Positions 25,981 to 34,675 of a DNA stretch of 64,000 bases are shown here, piece by piece. The notes beneath the pieces were generated by a model. The model worked only from the letters and a program-made list of their open reading frames with translations. It ran no database searches and was not told where the DNA came from. The translations under genes were made by a program, and so were the position numbers. This DNA is from Caccoplasma_A sp045587545 (GTDB lineage: Bacteria > Bacteroidota > Bacteroidia > Bacteroidales > G3-4614): assembly GCA_045587545.1 (NCBI GenBank), contig JAZNCN010000012.1:1-64000 (forward strand), in the 5' to 3' direction. Numbering within the stretch: the first letter of the stretch is position 1; each line of letters opens with the position of its first letter.

Positions 25981-27321
25981 ATGGAAATAGCAATTGTAAT
26001 TGTCTTTATTTTGGGCTATGCGGCTATTGCATTGGAGCACCCGCTAAAAATAGACAAAACCGCATCGGCTCTACTACTTGGAATGTTGTTGTGGACTATG
26101 TATGCAGTAGGAGTGTTGAATGGCAATGTTTTCCCCGAAGTTGATATTCATGACCTTGTAAGTTCGCATGGATCAATACGTCATCATTTGGGAGAGATCG
26201 CCGAGATTTTGTTCTTCTTGATGGGAGCAATGACCATTGTTGAACTTATTGATGTCCACGGAGGATTCTCTGTAATTACCGACAAAATCAAAACCCGTAA
26301 GAAAATTAAATTGCTTTGGATATTGGCAATCCTAACATTCTTTATGTCTGCAGTATTGGATAACCTAACTACTTCTATTGTTATGGTGATGTTGTTGCGT
26401 AAGATAATTGCAGATCAAAAGGATCGTTGGATTTATGCAAGTATGGTAATTATTTCAGCAAATAGTGGAGGAGCTTGGAGTCCTATTGGCGATGTAACAA
26501 CAATTATGCTGTGGGTAAAAGGAAATGTAACTACAGCCCCAATTATAGCATCATTATTAATTCCATCATTCATATCAATGGCTGTGCCTGTATTGTTGGC
26601 ATCACGATATTTAAAAGGCGAGTTGCCACCAATCACTGCCAATGCAGAGTGCAAAAAAGAGAGCTGTGTAACATTCCGTGAGAGAAATCAAATATTTATA
26701 TTGGGAGTATTGGCTCTATTGCTTGTGCCAGTATTTAAAACTTTAACTCATTTGCCTCCCTTTATAGGTGTATTGTTTACATTGAGCTTGTTGTGGATAT
26801 TCTTGGAGTTGATGTATAACAAAAAATGTTTGGATAAATCACAAGAGCATCGTGTACCCAGCATATTGCAAAGAATAGATATGGCAACAATTCTATTCTT
26901 CTTAGGAATTTTGTTGGCAGTAGGAGTGTTGCAAGAGGTAGGTATTTTGAAAAACGTAGCAAACTACCTAACCGAGAATGTTGGTAATGTATATATCATA
27001 AATATTGTATTAGGAGCTTTATCATCAATAGTGGATAACGTGCCACTTGTGGCGGCAGCAATGGGTATGTACCCTATAGCAGAAGTAGGTGCGGTAGGAT
27101 TTGATGCATTCTGCGTGCAAGACGGATTATTCTGGCACTTCCTTGCATACTGTGCAGGAGTAGGAGGTAGTATGTTAATTATCGGTTCTGCAGCCGGAGT
27201 AGTTGTAATGGGATTGGAGAAAATCAGTTTTGGCTGGTATCTAAAAAAAATCTCGCTACTTGCATTGTTAGGCTACTTGGCAGGAGCTGGTTGGTTTGTA
27301 TTGCAAGAGATGATATTCTAA
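25981..27321 (+). CDS. nhaD: Sodium:proton antiporter, NhaD family
   Basis: A 446-residue inner-membrane transporter with 11-13 hydrophobic segments. It resembles NhaD antiporters of the ion transporter superfamily, which expel Na+ (and Li+) in exchange for protons. Matching stretches include LFFLMGAMTIVELIDVHGGF, the SAVLDNLTTSIVM loop, SANSGGAWSPIGDVTT and a late SSIVDNVPLVAA repeat. It stands alone with its own promoter and terminator. Confidence 0.92.
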   Translation: MEIAIVIVFILGYAAIALEHPLKIDKTASALLLGMLLWTMYAVGVLNGNVFPEVDIHDLVSSHGSIRHHLGEIAEILFFLMGAMTIVELIDVHGGFSVITDKIKTRKKIKLLWILAILTFFMSAVLDNLTTSIVMVMLLRKIIADQKDRWIYASMVIISANSGGAWSPIGDVTTIMLWVKGNVTTAPIIASLLIPSFISMAVPVLLASRYLKGELPPITANAECKKESCVTFRERNQIFILGVLALLLVPVFKTLTHLPPFIGVLFTLSLLWIFLELMYNKKCLDKSQEHRVPSILQRIDMATILFFLGILLAVGVLQEVGILKNVANYLTENVGNVYIINIVLGALSSIVDNVPLVAAAMGMYPIAEVGAVGFDAFCVQDGLFWHFLAYCAGVGGSMLIIGSAAGVVVMGLEKISFGWYLKKISLLALLGYLAGAGWFVLQEMIF

Positions 27322-27408
27322 TAAAATAGTTGTTAGTTTTTATTTGTACGGTGCTACGCACCTCAGTTGTTACAAAATAAAAAAAAACTAACTTGAACTT
27401 AATACTGC

Positions 27409-27443
27409 AAAGGAGATATGCTTATGAGTGTATCTCCTTTTTT
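27409..27443 (+). terminator. Terminator downstream of nhaD
   Basis: AAAGGAGATA (27409-27418) pairs perfectly with TATCTCCTTT (27431-27440) and runs into further T residues. Confidence 0.85.
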
Positions 27444-27574
27444 GTGAATTTGCCCATAATCTAACAACTAAAAACTACCCGTAGGGCGGCGGAGCCGACA
27501 ACTAAAAACTGATAGATGATTATTAAAAAACCTTATTATTTATAGTTTATAACCGATTAATGCTATTTTATTAT

Positions 27575-27582
27575 TATATTTG
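27575..27582 (+). promoter_or_regulatory. -7 box of the threonine operon
   Basis: TATATTTG fits TAnnTTTG and lies 56 bases before the thrA ATG. The leader is too short for a classical peptide attenuator, and no -33 TTTG is seen. Confidence 0.45.
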
Positions 27583-27638
27583 CTTTTTAAAACTTTTAAA
27601 AACATATGCACGTAAAAAGAGTGCAAGTAATATAAGAG

Positions 27639-30074
27639 ATGAAAGTATTAAAATTTGGAGGAACATCAGTAGGCACAGTTGAGAGTATCAAGTGTGTAAA
27701 AAAGATTGTTGAGGCTCGCGAAGATGAGAGCATAGTAGTAGTATCAGCATTAGGAGGCATAACCGATAAACTTATTGAGTGTGCTAAAACTGCATCTACG
27801 GGCAATCTCGACTACACGCAAATAATGGATATAATAGCTTCTCGCCACTTTGACCAAATAGCAGGAGCAGTTGCACCTGCCAAGCAAGAGTCTGTGCGAC
27901 GCGATGTTGCAGCAATGCTCGACGAACTCGGAAATATTATGCGAGGAGTATCGTTGATAAAAGACCTATCAGAAAAGACTCTAAACACCATATTAAGTTA
28001 CGGAGAGAGATTATCTTCGCGAATAATAAGCGACATAATTGATGATGCTGTATGGTTTGACTCTCGCGAGTTTATAAAAACAAAAACACAGTTTGGTAAA
28101 CATATAGTTGATTTTGACCTTACAAGCAAACTGATAAAAGAGAAGTTTGCCAAGTTGCCAAGGGTGTCGCTTGTTCCGGGATTTATATCGAGTGATATGA
28201 ATACCAACGATGTAACAAACCTCGGACGCGGAGGCTCAGACTACACCGCTGCAATATTGGCATCGGAGTTGGGCGCTGATATGCTTGAGATTTGGACCGA
28301 TGTTGACGGCTTTATGACAGCCGATCCTCGTACCATAAAAACTTCGTATGTAATTAAACACCTCTCTTTTGTAGAGGCTATGGAGTTGTGTAACTTTGGA
28401 GCAAAAGTAATATACCCGCCAACAATATATCCCGTATATCACAAAAATATACCTATAGTAATTAAAAACACATTTAATCCCGAAGCTCCAGGAACACTTA
28501 TAACAGAGCAGATACCTGACGGAGAATCAAAACCTATTAAGGGAATATCATCAATCAACGACACCTGTTTGATAACCGTATCGGGATTAGGAATGGTAGG
28601 TATCATAGGAATTAACTCACGCATATTCAACGCACTCGCAAAATCGGGGATAAGCGTATTTATGGTATCGCAAGCATCGTCGGAGAACAACACCTCGTTT
28701 GCTGTTAAAAATGCCGATGCCGATTTAGCAGTAGCAGTGCTAAACAAAGAGTTTGAGCAAGAGATAGCAATGGGCGAGATAAGTGAGGCGCAAGCCGAGC
28801 GCGACCTTGCAACCGTAGCAATCGTGGGCGAGAATATGAAACATACCCCGGGTATTGCAGGAAAACTCTTTAATATACTTGGTCGCAACGGTATAAGTGT
28901 AATAGCATGTGCGCAAGGAGCATCTGAGACAAACATTTCGTTTGTAATAGAGCATAACAGTTTACGCAAAGCGATGAATGTAATACATGACTCTTTCTTC
29001 CTATCCGATGCTCAAGAGTTGAACCTCTTTGTAACAGGTGTGGGAACTGTTGGTCACGACCTTTTGGAACAGATACGCTTACAACAACCCAAGTTGTTGA
29101 AAGATAAATCGTTGAAGTTGAACATATGCGGAATAGCAAACTCTCGCAAATGTATATTCTCACGTGATGGCATATCGTTAGAGAACTACATCGAGGAGTT
29201 AGAAAATTCAACACTTGCAGCATCACCGTCGGTAATTAGAGATGAGATAATAAAGATGAATATCTTTAATTCGGTATTTGTCGATTGCACTGCAAGTGAA
29301 GCAGTGGCAGGAATATATCGCGATCTATTGGAACATAATGTATCAGTGGTGGCAGCCAACAAAGTATCTGCTTCATCGCCATATGCTAACTATGCAGCAC
29401 TAAAAGAGACTGCACGTCGCAGAGATGTAAAATACCTCTTTGAGACAAATGTAGGAGCAGGACTACCCATCATCAGCACCATAAACGGATTGATGAATAG
29501 TGGAGACAAGATATTACGTATTGAGGCTGTTGTGTCGGGAACACTAAACTATATCTTTAGTACATTGAGCGAAGATGTACCATTGAGTAAAGCCATAAGA
29601 ATGGCAAAAGAGGCAGGATATAGCGAGCCCGATCCACGACTTGACCTTAACGGACAAGACGTATTACGCAAGTTGGTAATCCTTGCACGTGAGTCGGGTT
29701 ATGCTGTTGAGCAAGCCGATGTAGAGAAGGAGTTGTTTATACCCGATGAGATGTTTGAAGGTTCTCTTGATGATTTCTGGCGCGATATACCAAAACTTGA
29801 TGCAAAATTTGAGGCACGCCGTAGAGAGGTGGCAGCGCAAGGACGCAAATTGCGTTTTATAGCAACACTTGATAACGGCAAAATGCACATAGGATTGAGA
29901 GCGGTTGACCAACGTCACCCATTCTATCAACTCGAAGGAAGCAACAATATAATACTTATAACCACCGAACGCTATAAAGAGTATCCAATGATAATTAAGG
30001 GATACGGAGCGGGAGCATCGGTTACCGCAGCTGGAGTATTTGCGGATATAATAAGTATTGCAAATATCCGTTAG
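27639..30074 (+). CDS. thrA: Bifunctional aspartokinase / homoserine dehydrogenase
   Basis: An 811-residue fusion catalysing the first and third steps of the aspartate pathway to threonine and methionine. The kinase (about 1-290) opens with KFGGTSVG. Two ACT-type regulatory modules (about 310-450) suggest feedback by an end product, probably threonine. The dehydrogenase (about 465-811) has the NAD(P)-binding VTGVGTVG motif and the catalytic-region sequence VVSGTLNYIFS. It is first in a cluster with an ApgM-family enzyme and thrC. Its last codons and stop are part of a 149-bp unit repeated downstream. Confidence 0.97.
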   Translation: MKVLKFGGTSVGTVESIKCVKKIVEAREDESIVVVSALGGITDKLIECAKTASTGNLDYTQIMDIIASRHFDQIAGAVAPAKQESVRRDVAAMLDELGNIMRGVSLIKDLSEKTLNTILSYGERLSSRIISDIIDDAVWFDSREFIKTKTQFGKHIVDFDLTSKLIKEKFAKLPRVSLVPGFISSDMNTNDVTNLGRGGSDYTAAILASELGADMLEIWTDVDGFMTADPRTIKTSYVIKHLSFVEAMELCNFGAKVIYPPTIYPVYHKNIPIVIKNTFNPEAPGTLITEQIPDGESKPIKGISSINDTCLITVSGLGMVGIIGINSRIFNALAKSGISVFMVSQASSENNTSFAVKNADADLAVAVLNKEFEQEIAMGEISEAQAERDLATVAIVGENMKHTPGIAGKLFNILGRNGISVIACAQGASETNISFVIEHNSLRKAMNVIHDSFFLSDAQELNLFVTGVGTVGHDLLEQIRLQQPKLLKDKSLKLNICGIANSRKCIFSRDGISLENYIEELENSTLAASPSVIRDEIIKMNIFNSVFVDCTASEAVAGIYRDLLEHNVSVVAANKVSASSPYANYAALKETARRRDVKYLFETNVGAGLPIISTINGLMNSGDKILRIEAVVSGTLNYIFSTLSEDVPLSKAIRMAKEAGYSEPDPRLDLNGQDVLRKLVILARESGYAVEQADVEKELFIPDEMFEGSLDDFWRDIPKLDAKFEARRREVAAQGRKLRFIATLDNGKMHIGLRAVDQRHPFYQLEGSNNIILITTERYKEYPMIIKGYGAGASVTAAGVFADIISIANIR

Positions 30075-30389
30075 AGTCGGATTGTGATAATGGTTTATCT
30101 CCTGCCTAACTTGTAGGTATCGGGTTTGCTCACATACGTTTGTATGCTCACGGCACCCTCACCAAAGTTAGTTGTATCTAAACCATTCTGACAATCCTTG
30201 AAATGAGAGAAAATATCCGTTAGAGTCGGATTGTGATAATGGCTTATCTCCTGCCTAACTTGTAGGTATCGGGTTTGCTCACATACGTTTGTATGCTCAC
30301 GGCACCCTCACCAAAGTTAGTTGTATTTAAACCATTCTGACAATCCTTGAAATGAGAGAAAATATCCGTTAGAGTCGGATTGTGATAAT
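30062..30389 (+). repeat. 149-bp tandem repeat overlapping the end of thrA
   Basis: Two full units (from 30062 and 30211) and the first 30 bases of a third (from 30360) repeat at exactly 149 bases with very few differences. The first unit includes the last four codons and the stop of thrA. Within each unit about 119 bases (30079-30197 in copy 1) form a long hairpin. The outer arms are GGATTGT/ACAATCC and AATGGTTTA/TAAACCATT. Inner arms are CTAACTT/AAGTTAG and a CATAC-GTTT-GTATG tip. Confidence 0.92.
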
Positions 30390-30507
30390 AGCTACTTAAG
30401 TTGTTAGTTTTTAGTTTTCGGCTTCGCTACCCTACGGGTGGTTTTTAGTTAAGTGTCTAAAAACCAACAACTAAGGCGCATAAGCGCCGCACAACTTAGG
30501 AAAGATA
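30075..30507. other. thrA to ApgM intergenic region
   Basis: 433 bases with no open gene. Most is the 149-bp tandem unit. The rest (about 30395-30500) is a dispersed repeat copy in reverse orientation (TTCGGCTTCGCTACCCTACGGG) ending in GGCGC-ATAA-GCGCC. No promoter for the next gene is evident. Confidence 0.7.
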
Positions 30508-31716
30508 ATGAAATACATAATAATACTTGGAGACGGAATGGCTGATGAGCCAATAGAAGAGTTAGGCGGAAAAACACCTCTTCAGGCGGCTAATACGCCA
30601 TCGATGGACTGGATTGCCCGAAACGGGCGATGCGGTCTGTTAAAAAGCGTCCCTGACGGGTATGCCCCGGGTAGCGAAGTGGCAAATCTTGCAATACTCG
30701 GTTATGACCTTGATAAAGTTTTTGAAGGTAGAGGCTCGTTAGAGGCAGCAAGTATGGGTGTAAAAATAGAGGACAACGAAGTTGCAATGCGTTGTAACCT
30801 CATATGTGTACAAGATGGAAAGATAAAAAATCACTCGGCAGGTCATATCTCAAATGAGGAGGCAAACGAGTTGATAAACTATATGCAACAAGAGTTGGGA
30901 GGGGGAGATATAAATCTATTCCCCGGAATATCGTATCGTCACCTTTTGAAAATTAAAAACGGAGATAAACGCATAAAATGTACGCCACCTCACGATGTTC
31001 CGGGTACTCCATGCGCTGATGTTATGGTTCAGGCGCAAGTAGAGGAGGCACAAGCAACAGCCGATAAGATAAATACGCTTATCAAAAAATCGCAAGAGTT
31101 GTTGCCACTCCACTCTGTAAACCAAAAACGAGTAGCAGAGGGTAAAGACCCTGCCAACAGCCTATGGCCATGGTCTCCGGGCTATCGTCCGGCTATGGAT
31201 ACATTCCAACAACAATATGGAATAAAGAGCGGAGCTGTTATATCGGCAGTAGATTTGATAAAAGGAATAGGCGTATATGCAGGACTAACCTCAATTGAGG
31301 TAGAAGGAGCGACAGGGTTGTATAATACCAACTATGAAGGTAAAGCCGAAGCTGCAATAAAAGCGTTACGAGAGAATGACTTTTTGTTTTTGCACGTAGA
31401 GGCGAGTGATGAGGCGGGACATGAAGGAGATTATGAGTTGAAGAAGAGAACAATAGAGTATCTTGATAGTCGCATAATTTTACCAATATTGGAGGCGATG
31501 CCCACATTGGGCGATGCTCTTACAATAGCCCTATTGCCCGATCACCCAACACCTTGTCGCCTACGCACTCACACACGCGATGCAGTACCCTTTGCAATAT
31601 ACACTCCTGGTGTAGAGCCTGACGAAGTGGAGGAGTACAACGAGTTCAGCGTAAAACAAGGCAGTTATACAACGCTCACAGGAGCGCAATTTATAAAAGA
31701 GATATTTAAACAATAA
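30508..31716 (+). CDS. ApgM-family phosphotransferase, probable homoserine kinase
   Basis: A 402-residue member of the alkaline phosphatase superfamily, of the archaeal-type cofactor-independent phosphoglycerate mutase (ApgM, COG3635) group. It shows IILGDGMADEP with the metal-binding Asp, the GYAPGSEVANLAILGYD segment with the phosphorylated Ser, HVEASDEAGHEGD and LPDHPTPC. It lies between thrA and thrC with 4 bases to thrC and with no GHMP-type homoserine kinase in the cluster. The operon position makes homoserine kinase the likely activity in vivo. Phosphoglycerate mutase is the name most databases would give. Confidence 0.85.
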   Translation: MKYIIILGDGMADEPIEELGGKTPLQAANTPSMDWIARNGRCGLLKSVPDGYAPGSEVANLAILGYDLDKVFEGRGSLEAASMGVKIEDNEVAMRCNLICVQDGKIKNHSAGHISNEEANELINYMQQELGGGDINLFPGISYRHLLKIKNGDKRIKCTPPHDVPGTPCADVMVQAQVEEAQATADKINTLIKKSQELLPLHSVNQKRVAEGKDPANSLWPWSPGYRPAMDTFQQQYGIKSGAVISAVDLIKGIGVYAGLTSIEVEGATGLYNTNYEGKAEAAIKALRENDFLFLHVEASDEAGHEGDYELKKRTIEYLDSRIILPILEAMPTLGDALTIALLPDHPTPCRLRTHTRDAVPFAIYTPGVEPDEVEEYNEFSVKQGSYTTLTGAQFIKEIFKQ

Positions 31717-31720
31717 AGCA

Positions 31721-33025
31721 ATGATATATTACAGTACTAACGGACAAGCACCCGATGCAACATTAGCCGAAGCAGTAGTAAAGGGATTGGCATCGGACAA
31801 AGGTTTGTTTATGCCAGAGAAGATAAAGACTCTACCTCAAGAGTTCTTTGATAAGATACAAGATATGAGCTTCCAGGAGATTGCATTTGAAGTGGCAAAT
31901 GCATTCTTTGGAGAAGATATAGAGCCTGAAACGCTACGTAAAATAGTATATGACACATTATCATTTGATGCTCCTGCGGTAAAGATTGAAGAGAGCATAT
32001 ACTCGTTAGAGTTGTTTCATGGTCCCACGCTTGCATTCAAAGATGTGGGAGCAAGATTTATGGCACGTCTCTTAGGGCACTTTATAGCACAAGAGGGCGA
32101 AGGACGCGAAGTAAACGTATTGGTGGCAACATCGGGAGATACAGGAAGTGCTGTTGCCAACGGATTTTTGGGCGTAACAGGCATAAAAGTATATGTACTA
32201 TATCCTCATGCAAAAGTAACCGAGATACAAGAGAAGCAATTTACCACACTCGGACAAAACATAACTGCAATAGAGGTAGAGGGAACATTTGACGATTGCC
32301 AGGCATTGGTAAAATCGGCATTTATGGATAAAGAGTTAAACGAAGCGATGAAACTAACTTCGGCAAACTCAATAAACGTAGCACGATTCTTACCTCAAGC
32401 ATTCTACTACTTTTACGCATACGCACAACTCAAAAAAGCAGGCAAGGCTGATAATGTAGTATGTTGTGTGCCAAGCGGTAACTTTGGGAACATAACAGCC
32501 GGATTGTTTGGCAAACGAATGGGGTTGCCCATCAAACGTTTTATAGCAGCCAACAACCGCAACGATGTATTTTTGGAATATCTAAACACAGGCAAATACA
32601 ACCCACGTCCATCGGTTGCCACAATAGCAAATGCAATGGACGTAGGCGATCCCAGTAACTTTGCCCGAATATTGGCACTATATGAAAACTCTCACCAAGC
32701 AATAACTGCGGAAATAAGCGGAGTATCATATAACGATGAAGAGATACGTCAAACAGTAAAGGAGGCATATGCCCGTACAGGATACCTGTTAGATCCACAC
32801 GGAGCATGTGGATATCGAGCATTGCGAGAAAAACTCGCTGATGGCGAAGTAGGTTTCTTCTTGGAGACAGCGCACCCAGCAAAATTCCTTAATACTGTAG
32901 AGGAGGTAATAGACGAGAAAGTGGAAATACCCGAACGTCTTCAGGCCTTTATGCGAGGTACAAAAGAGAGCGTAATGATGAAACCTAACTTTGCAGACCT
33001 TAAAACTTTTTTATTAAGTAGATAG
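31721..33025 (+). CDS. thrC: Threonine synthase
   Basis: A 434-residue PLP enzyme that converts O-phosphohomoserine to threonine. The Lys in HGPTLAFKDVGARF (about 106) binds PLP, ATSGDTGSAVANGF fits the phosphate-binding loop, and the N-terminal STNGQAPDATLAEAV matches the shorter bacterial/fungal class. It is the last gene of the threonine cluster and is followed by a strong terminator. Confidence 0.96.
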   Translation: MIYYSTNGQAPDATLAEAVVKGLASDKGLFMPEKIKTLPQEFFDKIQDMSFQEIAFEVANAFFGEDIEPETLRKIVYDTLSFDAPAVKIEESIYSLELFHGPTLAFKDVGARFMARLLGHFIAQEGEGREVNVLVATSGDTGSAVANGFLGVTGIKVYVLYPHAKVTEIQEKQFTTLGQNITAIEVEGTFDDCQALVKSAFMDKELNEAMKLTSANSINVARFLPQAFYYFYAYAQLKKAGKADNVVCCVPSGNFGNITAGLFGKRMGLPIKRFIAANNRNDVFLEYLNTGKYNPRPSVATIANAMDVGDPSNFARILALYENSHQAITAEISGVSYNDEEIRQTVKEAYARTGYLLDPHGACGYRALREKLADGEVGFFLETAHPAKFLNTVEEVIDEKVEIPERLQAFMRGTKESVMMKPNFADLKTFLLSR

Positions 33026-33086
33026 GGAAACTCAGGTTTTTAGTTGTTAACTCATATCATATAAATATTATTAAAGATATACTTGT

Positions 33087-33130
33087 AAAGTGAATCCCAA
33101 AGATTGGAAAAAACTTTTGGGTTCACTTTT
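33087..33130 (+). terminator. Terminator of the threonine operon
   Basis: A stem of about 15 bp (33087-33102 with 33114-33130, GTGAATCCCAAAG arm) closes a short A-rich loop and ends in TTTT. Confidence 0.85.
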
Positions 33131-33196
33131 ATCTTTATATATTCTTCTTTGTCTGATAAGGAGAGAACATACAATACCGGACAAAATAATAGAGAT

Positions 33197-33229
33197 AGAC
33201 ATAAAACGAATATTATTCGTTTTATGTCT
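33197..33229. repeat. Perfect 14-bp inverted repeat between convergent genes
   Basis: AGACATAAAACGAA (33197-33210) and its exact reverse complement (33216-33229) flank a 5-base loop. Neither side carries a long T run. It may shield the 3' end of the ZIP transporter transcript or act as a bidirectional stop. Confidence 0.6.
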
Positions 33230-33262
33230 GGTTATAACAATTACGGGTTGATTTTTATCCTT

Positions 33263-34066
33263 TTATAGCGCACCATCTAAAATCATCATAAGAGCAAATC
33301 CCAATGCAACGCCAATGGTGGCGATATTTGAGTGTTTGCCCGATTGTCCTTCGGGTATAATCTCCTCAACAATAACATATAGCATTGCACCTCCGGCAAA
33401 GGCAAGAATAGCAGGGAAAATAGGCATAAAGCTCTCAATTATAAACATTGTTGCAATGGCGGATAGAGGTTGTACCAATCCTGTTGCCGACCCAAGAAGA
33501 AATGATTTGGTTTTGCTTACACCCATATTATTAAGCGGAGCAGATACAACAGCCCCTTCTGGTATGTTTTGTAGTGCCATTCCCACCGATAATGCTATTG
33601 CTGAAGCCGCAGTAATCATCTCTCCTCCCGATATTGCGCCACCCAATACAACACCTATTGCCATACCCTCGGGAATATGGTGTATGGTTATGGCAAGAAT
33701 AAGCATGGTGCTTTTGTGAATACCTGATGATATACCCTCAACCGAGTTTGATGATAGGTGTATATGTGGAGTAAAAGTGTCAAGCAGTAACAAAAAAAAC
33801 ATACCTGCAATAAAACCTAATGTAGGCGATAGCCAGGGAATGGTATCTTGTTTCTCGGCAAGATCCATGGCAGGTTGCATAAGCGACCATATAATGGCTG
33901 CAAGCATTACACCGGCAGCAAAGCCAAGCATCAGTTTTTGTGATGGAGAGTTATTATCACTCTTTATAAGAAATACACTTGCAGCACCAACCACGCACCC
34001 TATTATGGGTATTACAAGACACAGAATAATAAGCAGTGTTGTGTTATTTGAAAAAACCTCTGACAT
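33263..34066 (-). CDS. ZIP-family divalent metal transporter
   Basis: A 267-residue inner-membrane ZIP transporter, probably for zinc with possible Fe/Mn transport. About eight hydrophobic segments are visible, with the metal-site helices IHHIPEGMAIGVVLG and ALQNIPEGAVVSAPL carrying the paired His/Glu and Asn/Glu motifs typical of the GufA/ZupT branch. It is preceded by the VanZ-like gene, which overlaps its start by 23 bases, so the two are co-transcribed. Confidence 0.92.
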   Translation of the reverse strand: MSEVFSNNTTLLIILCLVIPIIGCVVGAASVFLIKSDNNSPSQKLMLGFAAGVMLAAIIWSLMQPAMDLAEKQDTIPWLSPTLGFIAGMFFLLLLDTFTPHIHLSSNSVEGISSGIHKSTMLILAITIHHIPEGMAIGVVLGGAISGGEMITAASAIALSVGMALQNIPEGAVVSAPLNNMGVSKTKSFLLGSATGLVQPLSAIATMFIIESFMPIFPAILAFAGGAMLYVIVEEIIPEGQSGKHSNIATIGVALGFALMMILDGAL

Positions 34067-34460
34067 ACTTTTTTAATGTGAAATAAAATTTTGATGTATA
34101 CGGAGCGGCAATCAATGCTGCCATTCCACCTGCAATATTACATAAAAAATCGTAAATATCACCATTGCGGGTATCTGTAAAAATTTCTTGACCAATTTCG
34201 GTCAATAATGCCAATACAACTATTATAGCCGAAATAATGAGTATAGCCTTTTTACGAGCTACCCAAATGAGGTCAATAAAGAGAGCCGATGTAACACCAA
34301 AATACATTATGAAATGAACAAACTTATCGGCATGTTCAAATATTAAGAATTTGGGGACATTTAACTCCTCTCCATTTCTAAACGACAAGTATAAGAGTAA
34401 AATAATAGCAATCATACTTAGCCTGTATTTAATTACTATATTTATAACACTCTTGAACAT
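34044..34460 (-). CDS. VanZ-like membrane protein
   Basis: A 138-residue protein with four hydrophobic segments and the motifs of the VanZ family: HADKFVHFIMYFGV, then LTEIGQEIFTDTRNGDIYDFLCNIAGG with its Asp-x-x-Asp-like pattern before the last helix. VanZ itself gives low-level teicoplanin resistance, but most members, this one probably included, have no known role. Its end overlaps the ZIP transporter start by 23 bases. Confidence 0.85.
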   Translation of the reverse strand: MFKSVINIVIKYRLSMIAIILLLYLSFRNGEELNVPKFLIFEHADKFVHFIMYFGVTSALFIDLIWVARKKAILIISAIIVVLALLTEIGQEIFTDTRNGDIYDFLCNIAGGMAALIAAPYTSKFYFTLKKYVRGFFK

Positions 34461-34587
34461 ATCGCAGTTGCTTATAAAATGTTTTATATGATTAAAAAAA
34501 CTTTTACGAAGGTACCTCTTTTTTATGGTACATTAAATAAAGGAGATAATAAATAATGTTCTTTTTAGGTGAAAAATATTTTTTTAC

Positions 34588-34595
34588 TACATTTG
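34588..34595 (+). promoter_or_regulatory. -7 box of the TPR/protease gene
   Basis: TACATTTG matches TAnnTTTG. It lies 81 bases before the chosen ATG, after a T-rich stretch. Confidence 0.5.
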
Positions 34596-34675
34596 TAAGG
34601 AATGTTGGACTATCTCTATATCCCATATTCTTTCATGAGAATAATTTTTAATTGAGTTCAGACAAAATAAAGAAA

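Larger units (their letters stand above)
27322..27638. other. Intergenic region with terminator, dispersed repeat and promoter
   Basis: 317 bases without a gene between nhaD and thrA. It holds short inverted TTGTTAG/CAACTA stretches, a terminator at 27409-27443, a second ACCCGTAGGG-type repeat copy (about 27465-27515) and the thrA -7 box. Confidence 0.6.

Noticed and set aside
30062..30389. CRISPR or retron msr-msd region
   Set aside because: The units abut directly with no unique spacers, and no reverse transcriptase or cas gene is nearby.
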